From contig OX421961.1 of NCBI GenBank assembly GCA_949128115.1, forward strand, positions 87,961,277-88,025,276: DNA of 64,000 bases, given 5' to 3'. The DNA is from Anaspis maculata (taxonomy: Eukaryota > Arthropoda > Insecta > Coleoptera > Scraptiidae). Shown here piece after piece: positions 56,571-64,000 of this stretch (positions are counted from its first letter, which is position 1; every line of letters starts with the position of its first letter). A program made the position numbers and the translations under genes. The notes beneath the pieces were generated by a model, which saw nothing but the letters and a program-made list of their open reading frames with translations, did no database searches and was not told where the DNA came from.

Positions 56571-58110
56571 TTATGGTATAAGCGCAAAAAAATGTATTAG
56601 TTTTTTGAAATCTCCGTATGCTAGAACGTCGGGATCTGCCGAAATAAACATTCGTGTCAGTCAGTATGTATGTGTGTATGTCAGGTTTTTTGCCTCTCGA
56701 TTTATTTCTAAACTGCCAGACTGATTTAAACCAAATTTGGTATATTCACGTTGGGGTTGGGTCCATAACAAAAAAGTGAAAATAAGCTTTTCAGCGTGAT
56801 CTGCCTGGTGAAAATTGAGAATGGCTTCACCCCTCAAAAATTTTAATATTAACCATATTTCACAAAAAAAATTGCTTTTGGAACGACATGCATGATCCAT
56901 CCACTAATCCGCCGGATTATGTCCACTGTTCGATTCGTCACTGAATACGGAAATGGTTGCCTCGATTCGGAGTCGGAGTTGCTCTTTTTATACCTGCAAA
57001 TAGATTCCATAATGCTCTCGTTCACCCGTCCGGAAAGTCCAGCGAGCTCTCGCGAACAGCCCTTCCACCATTTGTATATGGGTTTGTGACGAATTGTATC
57101 CTCGAATCGGAGTCTCCAGAGAATGGACCTTTTCAGAAAAGAGAGACAGATGCATGCGCGTTCGTACCGCGCAGTTGGAGGTGTCTAGCTATAACGGCGC
57201 CTCATATCTCCAAGGGACTATGAGGTGAAACTCCGTTTGTTATGAAGTGCGCGGCACCACACTGCGGTCCTGTGTGGGCTGTGACGTAAATCGTGCGAGA
57301 GAGATGCCTTTATTGAAAAGGTCCATTTTGCAGTAATATGAACTTTGAATTCCTTCCATCTTCCAGATTGACTGATGAGTGGGAGCAGACCCGTTTTTCA
57401 TTTCGAATTGTCAGTTCGGACGTGGCGTCCAGCATTGATGTTGGTGAAAAAACGCATGCAATTTCAGTATCTAAATCAGTAAAATAATTGGGCATTCCGC
57501 ATTAGTGGAACAAGCATATTGTTGATTGTTGAAACTAATCCACTTGCTAACCCATTGAGACTAACATTGCTTGGAAACTACGAGCTGCGGTCACTTATAA
57601 AAATTAGGTGATGAAAACTTCTATATAGTAATCATCTAGGACCAGGATCTAGGATTAAGTATAAAAGCTTTACGAATGGATGACGTTTTACGATCAGCAA
57701 TTCTTCCAAGTAGGTATCAGGGATTTTGTTATTGCCTATACAGGAAATTAATTAAATCGACGGGGCGCCATTTTCGCATCGTAAATCCGAAACCGCGGTC
57801 CTAACAGGCTTCCTTGCCACTTTAATTAATTATAGCTTAAGTCCAATAATGAAATACGTAGGACGTGTAAGAAAAATAGCCGTAATTTCAACTAAATGCT
57901 TCGGCGGCTATATTAATTATTGCATGTACTCTGCGTACCTATGTATATCTGAGCTTTATCACACACTCAATTTATTGAACTAATTTTGCTATGAAGAAAC
58001 CATCTTTGGTCTTAATCTGATGAACGTACCTATTCCAAGTGAATCGTTTTCTTTGATATAAAGGTGTTCCTTTTCGTAATTCTCACCCCAGATTTGTGCC
58101 GACAATAGTA
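56571..58110. other. Unassigned non-coding stretch
   Basis: No exon or bounded element recognised; a few short frames without domain support. Confidence 0.4.
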
Positions 58111-58175
58111 GTTAACGATACAAGAGCGCGTTTTCAGGCCCGAAGCCGTGTTTGCCATCATGAGACGTAGCCGAA
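58110..58175. repeat. Dispersed repeat shared with 5810-5890
   Basis: GATACAAGAGCGCG.TTTCAGGCCCGAAGCCGTG.TTGCCATCATGA, same orientation as the copy in the C3orf33 intron. Beyond 58175 the two copies diverge. Confidence 0.5.
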
Positions 58176-58369
58176 TGGTCCAGAAGAGGCTGCGGACCTG
58201 GAAAAGCATGACGCTCATGTGTCGAACAACGTTATTCGTATAATCGTTTCTTATGTCGAGAGTTGAGAGAAAACTCGAATTTCTTATACATTTGACATTA
58301 CTTTTGACAAATGTCAAGCGTGATACCCTCGGTGATACCTACATAAACGGTAAAATCTATATAAGGGTG

Positions 58370-58474
58370 TTTTTTTTTCTCTCTAAATCTGGCGTCCAAG
58401 TATGCTGTGCTCTAGCTGAAAGAGCCTCATTCGGCCGGAGCACAGCATGCTTGACGCCAGATTTAAAAAAAAAG
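58370..58474. repeat. Near-perfect 40-bp-stem hairpin
   Basis: AAATCTGGCGTC.AAG.ATGCTGTGCTC and its inverse, framed by T and A runs, around about 20 bases (AGCTGAAAGAGCCTCATTCGG). A compact fold-back MITE or small hairpin. Confidence 0.7.
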
Positions 58475-58480
58475 AAGTTA

Positions 58481-58655
58481 TTCAAGGTCAGTCATATTGG
58501 TGAAATACAGCGTTGCGGAATCAATCCGTCTGAGTTTATTCCTTGACAGAAATCTATCTCATCCAGGTCTTTTTGGAAAGCTACAAGGATGTACTTTGGT
58601 TTGAGCCTATAGACATTTTCGAAATCCAAAAATTATTTTTTTAAAACTTGAATTT
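58481..58655. mobile_element. Half copy of the TTAA palindromic MITE
   Basis: GTCATATTGGTGAAATA.AGCGTTGCGGAATCAATCC and GCTACAAGGATGTACTTTGG follow one arm of 51408-51732, then the A/T-rich loop; the second arm is absent. The terminus is degraded (TTCAAGGTCAGTC). Confidence 0.7.
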
Positions 58656-59339
58656 TTTTGGAGAAAAAAAAAACCTACTTATCGCCGCTATTGCTCAAGG
58701 AATTTAAGAATAAAAATAGCAAGTTGAATATCTCCAACTTCTGCTCGAAGATAAGCCGAACGAGTGACGAACGCAGTCGAGCTTTGCCAATGACGATGGG
58801 GGCTGCTTTCATGCAATCCGCAGTACATCGATGTGGCAAGAGTTGCCTGAAACCGCCTGTCTATGGGTAGGCGAGAAACTCCCACGGGTTGCTTCGTAAC
58901 GGCGCCGGCGGTCCAAACGTGGCGCCATACCAGTTATCCTCACAAGCTCTCATCAGTGGTAATTGTCTATTACTGCAATAATTTAGACTGAGAAGTAGAT
59001 ACCTATGCATTACACATGATATGAATTTGAAATAATGCGATGTGAAAAATTCATTTGTATACCTACCTATTCAAGAATAATTACAGAATAGTGATATTGT
59101 TCAACATCAAACAAAACAAGTAAGAAAACAACCGCAATAACAACAGCATAAAGCTAAAAACTGTAACTAAAAATTTTGACGACTGTCATTTTAATGCTTC
59201 GGGCGACACCTAGGAGCAATGTTTCAAACTATGTATTTCTTATTCTTATTTTTATTTCTGAAGTATAAATGGGCAGTTGCTGTGCTCATTTTTCTTATTT
59301 TCATTCTTATCGTTATTTCTATTTTTATTCTTATTTTTT

Positions 59340-59870
59340 GCGACCTTAAAAGACATGTATTGCCAAATTTTTATCTTCAAACCCTTCGCCACCACTCTAC
59401 TGTACTTCTACTTAAATCTTGAATGGCATTATCTACCTTGTGATACATCAAAGTGGAGGTAGTGAAATTCTCTTTCTAAAAAAATAATTTCAGAATTGTT
59501 GAACCACTTCAACACTCCCGCCTCTCCTCCTAACTCTAGAGTAAGGTGGTAGCGAACGAGTTAAAGATAAAAATGTGAGATACGTAGTTAGATGTCCCTT
59601 TGCTAATGAAAACCGACCTGTTTTCACTGAAAAATCCATTTCTCAGGAATCGAGAGCTAACAGGGAAAAAACTTGACTTATAATGAGAAAATTTTGGTTG
59701 GGTTGGGTGTTGGTTTAAAATTTTCGAAGATATGTACGACAAAAAGAGAATTTCATTACCTTCAATTTCATGTTTCACTGGATAGGTATTGCTTTTTGAA
59801 ATTTTGAAGTAAGGTAGGGTGGAGGTGAAGAGGTTAAGATAAGAGTTTGGCAATACGTGTTTTAATCTTA
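59340..59870. repeat. Diverged inverted and direct repeats
   Basis: TATTGCCAAA.T.TTATCTT.AA.C.CTTC.CC.C near 59360 recurs inverted near 59800-59860 and partly near 59540-59580. An old repeat cluster; frames here reflect the repeat, not a gene. Confidence 0.4.
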
Positions 59871-60098
59871 GATAAAAATCGACCCATTTCGGACTTTTGC
59901 TGTGAAAATTTTTGTCGGCGAGAAATCTGGGGTGGAAAGTTTGAAAATGAACTCCCTGTACGTATCTTCATTAATAGGCTACTTCGTTTATGCAGGTGCG
60001 CATGCTTGAAGGCTCCAAATTTTGAAAACTTTCGTACACCTGTCAGTTGAATGGCAACGCTGCATGCTCTGTCTAGCCGCCTGACCAACTACTAGTTC

Positions 60099-60173
60099 CT
60101 GGCTGTCACTTTTACACACACCATAAACGCATCTCTTCGTAGCTTCTTTGAACTTCCTTCTCAGTACAGCCAT
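60099..60173 (-). pseudogene. THAP zinc-finger start (fragment)
   Basis: From ATG 60173 the minus strand reads MAVLRRKFKEATKRCVYGVCKSDSQ. The CVYGVC (C-x4-C) start is characteristic of THAP domains, which continue with a phenylalanine-rich loop, a tryptophan and C-x2-H. None of these follows, and no good splice donor is seen, so this is an isolated 5' fragment of a THAP gene or a THAP-bearing transposon. Confidence 0.5.
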
Positions 60174-60296
60174 TTTCAACAAGTTGTGTTCTTTCGTCAA
60201 AACATGAGCAAATGAAATGTAGGTCAGGTAGAAACGAGAAGTATCATCATAATTGTCACAAAAGTGACAGTTGGCGCCGATGTCTTGTTGTTTTGA

Positions 60297-60530
60297 GCGC
60301 TGTTGCCATTTTCGTTGTTCCTGAACTTCCACAAATGATATCATTGAACTAAGTTCAATGAAACATTTCCTTCAAATATAAAAGATGGTATCTAACATTC
60401 ATTCAAATTATTTGTGGAATTTTAGGTGCACTACAATATTTTTTAGTGTTAATTTTCAATATCGGTGTACGAAACTATGAAATTCGCACCATACATGCGC
60501 ACTCAAAAAAACCGAAACGAAGGGACCTAT
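60297..60530. repeat. Dispersed repeat, copy 2 (uninterrupted)
   Basis: Matches the outer parts of 40-1100 (GTTGCCATTTTCGTTGTTC; TTAATTTTCAATATCGGTG; ATACATGCGCACTCAAAAAAA). It lies directly upstream (minus sense) of the THAP fragment, so it may be the leader of that unit. Confidence 0.55.
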
Positions 60531-60690
60531 TCGTTGACCAACAGATGTAGGCATAGAGAGGAACTGCAGCTAGAAGCCTAGAAGTGTCTAAACGCTTAAC
60601 GTCTTGATTGAGATTGAGGTAGTATCTACTCGTCGTTTATGCCCGTCTTTGTAGATTCTCGCTACTTTTCCAATTAACAAAAAGAAGGTT

Positions 60691-60775
60691 GGAGCGGCGG
60701 TGGCCGAGTGGTTTTGGTGTTGCCGCGCCAAGCCAGTCGTGATCTACCGCGCGGGTTCGAATCCCGCCTCGTCCA
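60691..60775 (+). ncRNA. tRNA-like sequence (class II type, possibly a SINE head)
   Basis: It has a good A box (TGGCCGAGTGG, 60701-60711) and B box (GGTTCGAATCC, 60754-60764). The T stem GCGGG/CCCGC is intact, and the 85-base length suits a Ser/Leu-type tRNA with a long variable arm. The 7-bp acceptor stem (60694-60700 with 60768-60774) has about three mismatches and no canonical anticodon arm is evident. It is therefore more likely a tRNA pseudogene or the head of a tRNA-derived SINE. Confidence 0.5.
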
Positions 60776-62839
60776 TGGATATTTTGTGTTGTCCGATTAT
60801 TCCAAAAATTGTTCCGACCTTACTATGCCATATCTGCACCTGTCTGACTACAGCGTGTAACCCTTTTTTTTTGTTGAAATTTAAAAAAGGTTCAGCGCGG
60901 CAACTTTTCGTCGTGTAGAGGGGTCGTGGATATTAGTGTTTATTTTTGTAGATACTTACCGTCAGATAATGTATAGTCTTTAAACTGGGCGCCACCTGAT
61001 TTCTTTATTTTTGGTGTAATCAGGAAAACCTTCTTATGATGGTAGGATTTGGTGTTTGTTACAAAAGATACTTTATACAATAAATAAGTATTGTTTATGA
61101 AACGGATGACAAATATTTACAGGAATAAGTTTCAGGAACTATATTACAAAAGGATGAATGATGAGAGGTAGGTAAAAACCAAGATATAGTTTAGGCTTAA
61201 ATTGATGGAATTTAGGCAGAGTTCACCAGGAAATTTAACTCTTAAGGTATTTTGACTTAATATTATTGATCGATCGATAATATCGGTTTACCTTTTAATA
61301 GCTAAGCTTTAGACTTACCTTCTTCCAACCAATTGATACCTGTTCTCGGATAAATACCTAAATATGATTTTATGAATTTGTACAGATGAAAAAAATGATG
61401 AAAAGGATGAAACGGACGTCTAGGAGAATTTTGAAGAAAAGATTATGTACAATAATTATTATCAGTTTGGTTTCACCGTCAAAAGAATACGGCACGGCCG
61501 ACGGCAACGGTAGTCCAGCGGCACGATAATTATCAATTGCATGCACTGCTGATGATAAACGGTAGATCACGAGACGATCACCAAGAGATCAAGGCAGAAT
61601 GCAGCGCAGCTGCTGACGTTAACGGTAGCCGAAGAGATAACGGAGGTAAAGAAGAAACAGCGCCAATTCACGCCGAACGCTGGGCAAGTTACTTGGCGGT
61701 TCCGTTCTAGACGCTCGCTTGTGGCAGAAACAGAGCCATGTGCGTTACTTCCTCAACATCAATGGCCTGGCATATCATGCCCCATACCATGCACCCTAAA
61801 ATTGTACTAATAAGTTATTTCCTAAATAATTTAAAATGTACATACCTCGAACAGAGGGATGAGTTGCACAAAAAGTCTCGAAAACGCTCGAAAGTTCAAA
61901 ATCTGACGTATCTAATTTTTCTTATTTATTATTTCCGCCTTCAAACTTTTCGCATCGCCTACCTAAATTTTGATGAAAAATCTCCGAAATAAATACTTGA
62001 CTTTTGTCACTCTCCGTATGACGTCTAATGTGCCTACTTAGTAAATTTATTCTATATTAGAATTTGGAATGCTACAAGCGGTTACAGAAAAAATGGATTT
62101 CTGACTACAGAGTTGAGTGCTATCGGAGTACTGTAGCCTCACATAGTTAACAGTAGGCAATTCAAGTATAATTGAGGACGTGTACCAAAAACCCACTGAA
62201 TGTCCCGTCGACGCTAATAACCTTGTAGTTGATGCGTCGTAAAACATTCAAAAAAAAAAAAAAAGAAGGTCGTTACTTATCAAATCAAGCAAATCATCTA
62301 AATACGAACATACGAACGCCAGCATCCAGCAACTTCTATAATTTGAAAAAGCCATAACATGTCTACGAAGTACATTAATAACAGAGATAACGCATGCACA
62401 TTAAGGAGAAAAGTGGACTGAACTAAAAATTAATGGCAGAAGTTGGAGGAAATCGTGAGTGCTCTGAATGATACAAAAGTAATAAACGTAAATCCCAAAG
62501 ATAACTCTCTATGTACTGCGGGTTATTGAGAATCGTGAAGTTTGATTATATGCATTTGATACTACGATGGAATTTGGCACACTACTACGGTCGAGCGATA
62601 GGTTCATTAAAATGGCAATAACCTTGCAAAAGGTCGCGAATAGTCGAAAATTTGCAATCTGGTATACAATTTTGTGTAGTAATTATGACATACCTACTGA
62701 GTTTCTTAATTCGGCAAGCCGGCGCTCGCTCCTTCACTTTTGAAAGATAGTGTCGAAGGACCCAAAAAGAATTACTTTTCACCAATCCACTGTTCATCGC
62801 CGCGGTGATTTCATGATAGCGGAGGCGCTTCGAAGATAT
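60776..62839. other. Unassigned non-coding stretch
   Basis: A run of 15 A lies at about 62250-62264. No exon or bounded element recognised. Confidence 0.4.
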
Positions 62840-63376
62840 TGTTACGAGCGGCGATTCCCGTGCATTCTGGTAAACACGCGACACGCGATCTTTCTGGAGT
62901 CTTTCATTAGGTTGCAGTGTACAAGTGCGGAACGTTCCAGTGCATTCCAGAGCATATACGTGATGGCTTGGTAGCTGAAATACATGGAACCTTCAACGCT
63001 CGATCAAGACACATCTGCTCATTTTGGTGAAGACGCCGGCTCGAGAGCACGGCAGAATTATACGCGAAATGTGTAGGATTTTTCGGGAGTCGTCGCGAAA
63101 TCGCATGCCGGGTCACTGTGAAAACTGCTGGAGAACGCATGGAACATTCGAGTTGGATTAGTCGGACCTATATAAGGCATCAATCGTCGGCTCACGAGCA
63201 GTTATGAATTGGAAGCGAACGAGTGCGAAACAGGCGAAGTAGTAATCGGCTATATTCCTGAGTGAACAGTTGTTGGCGTGTATTTATTGTAGTACGCAGT
63301 AATAAACAGTGTGTGTTTTAAAAAGATCGTCTCAATTATAATCGAACCCCGTACGCGAAATACGTAATACATAACA
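62840..63376 (+). mobile_element. Solo LTR, family 1, copy 3
   Basis: TGTTACGAGCGGCGATTCC ... ACGTAATACATAACA. It shares CACGCGATCTTTCT, GTTGCAGTGTACAAGTG, CGGGAGTCGTC, CCTATATAAGGCATC (TATA-like) and GCAGTAATAAACAGTGTG with the other copies. The left flank is ATAT; the right flank (TCAT) does not match, so the target duplication is lost or the end is rearranged. Confidence 0.78.
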
Positions 63377-63423
63377 TCATTCTGGACGGATCATCAAAGT
63401 CTTCAGAGCATCCAACTTCTATA

Positions 63424-63805
63424 CAGGGTGGAAATCTCAATTGGAATAAATTTCATTGCTCAGTTACTATGTATCCCTGTGAAAATTCCTGAAACATGTC
63501 AATTTTTGTTTTGAACCGCGCATGGTTTTGACATATCTCCACCCCTAACACCCCAGCCACCCTCAACTTTTTTTTCCAGTACAAAGGTATAGTTTTCATA
63601 TAATTCATTGGCCACGGCTGCAATTGACCTTTCCAATTTTAGGAGATAGAAAGTACATGGTTTTTCGAGGTCACCTTTGACGTTTTGACGTTTATGACGT
63701 TTGGACGTTTCGTTTCTGACTTTTGCGGGAATTTTGAATCGGTTAGCTATACTGTTCCCATTATCATGTGGGGAAAGTCACTAGAGCCCGCCCATAAGGG
63801 AGTTT
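63424..63805. other. Unpaired transposon terminus and flank of the THAP frame
   Basis: TA-CAGGGTGGAAATCTCAATTGG starts at 63424 and resembles the TA-CAGGGTGG termini elsewhere; a partner would lie beyond the window. A short GACGTTT tandem (five units) is at 63680-63711. Confidence 0.45.
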
Positions 63806-63994
63806 TTAATGGACGAAGTAATAGAGTTTTTTCGTAGTAAGATGCACGTGTCTGGTGCAGCGTGATCCCTGGTGGTGCTGGTGCAGCCACACTTCCATCA
63901 AGTTTGGGTCTTTCGTGAACCGGTGCATGGTTATGCCAGGTGTATTCGTCTTATTCTCGCACTCGCATAGAGCGACACAACACCCTTGAACCAT
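63806..63994 (-). CDS. THAP zinc-finger protein, N-terminal part (62-residue frame)
   Basis: The frame starts MVQGCCVALCECENK and reads ITMHRFTKDPNLMEVW, the THAP-typical HRF.kDP.L..W pattern. Cys6-x3-Cys10 and Cys46-x2-His49 (CTRH) fit the C2CH spacing C-x(2-4)-C-x(35-50)-C-x2-H. THAP domains bind DNA and occur both in host regulators and in P-type transposases. The frame ends at TAA after 62 residues with no AVPTIF box. It could be a 5' exon read through its donor, a short protein or a TE remnant inside a larger element whose terminus is at 63424. The gene runs leftwards, but no further exon was recognised. Confidence 0.5.
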   Translation of the reverse strand: MVQGCCVALCECENKTNTPGITMHRFTKDPNLMEVWLHQHHQGSRCTRHVHLTTKKLYYFVH

Positions 63995-64000
63995 TTCTGT

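Noticed and set aside
60691..60775. Functional tRNA-Ser/Leu gene
   Set aside because: A and B boxes are good, but the acceptor stem has several mismatches and no canonical anticodon arm could be drawn; kept only as a tRNA-like sequence.

Overview
This is a stretch of an AT-rich animal genome, most probably an arthropod and plausibly a hemipteran-type insect. There are no operons or long open reading frames. The one clear host gene is split by introns with GT..AG sites. The background is full of TA-flanked DNA transposons, solo LTRs and short (GGTA)n, (GATA)n, (GTCC)n and (ACT)n tracts. The species cannot be fixed from the sequence alone.

Host gene: on the minus strand, four exons between 11408 and 4832 join in phase into a 238-residue protein. 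It is a homologue of human C3orf33 (one N-terminal membrane segment, then a nuclease-like/OB-type domain). Its poly(A) signal is at 4597-4592. Its 5.7-kb last intron (5111-10839) is packed with transposon-derived hairpins. Two further protein traces are weaker: a THAP zinc-finger start at the right edge (63994-63806, minus) and a THAP fragment at 60173-60099 (minus).

Everything else that can be recognised is mobile DNA. The dominant theme is long, nearly perfect inverted repeats (0.15-7 kb), most flanked by TA and many ending in CAGGGTG..CACCCTG. Palindromes lie at 166-869, 1164-3491, 8086-9146, 17022-18640, 18719-20171, 22721-23897, 27320-34313 (with two more palindromes inserted in its right arm), 35817-37344, 44724-46492, 46828-48661 and 52149-53597. 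The palindrome at 18719-20171 shows what such elements can be made of: both arms carry the decayed C-terminal part of an IS630/Tc1/mariner-type transposase, head to head. A separate TA-flanked element (42684-43479) holds the N-terminal helix-turn-helix part of a related protein. Several palindromes are nested about a common centre. In the 35817-37344 element the original centre is a perfect palindrome with TA in the middle, and other elements sit exactly there.

Other elements: a TTAA-flanked piggyBac-like element (9920-10554); a hAT-like element with an exact 8-bp target duplication (38142-38574); a TTA-flanked PIF/Harbinger-like MITE (56393-56570); two 131-bp copies of one MITE (14523, 40632); a TTAA-flanked palindromic MITE family (25748, 51408, half copy near 58481); a 3' fragment of a non-LTR retrotransposon (34690-35314, minus); three solo LTRs of one family (15236-15768 minus, 50410-50927 plus, 62840-63376 plus); a tRNA-like sequence (60691-60775); and a GGAGATCC-rich minisatellite at two places. 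Between these lie unassigned, apparently non-coding stretches, listed as such.
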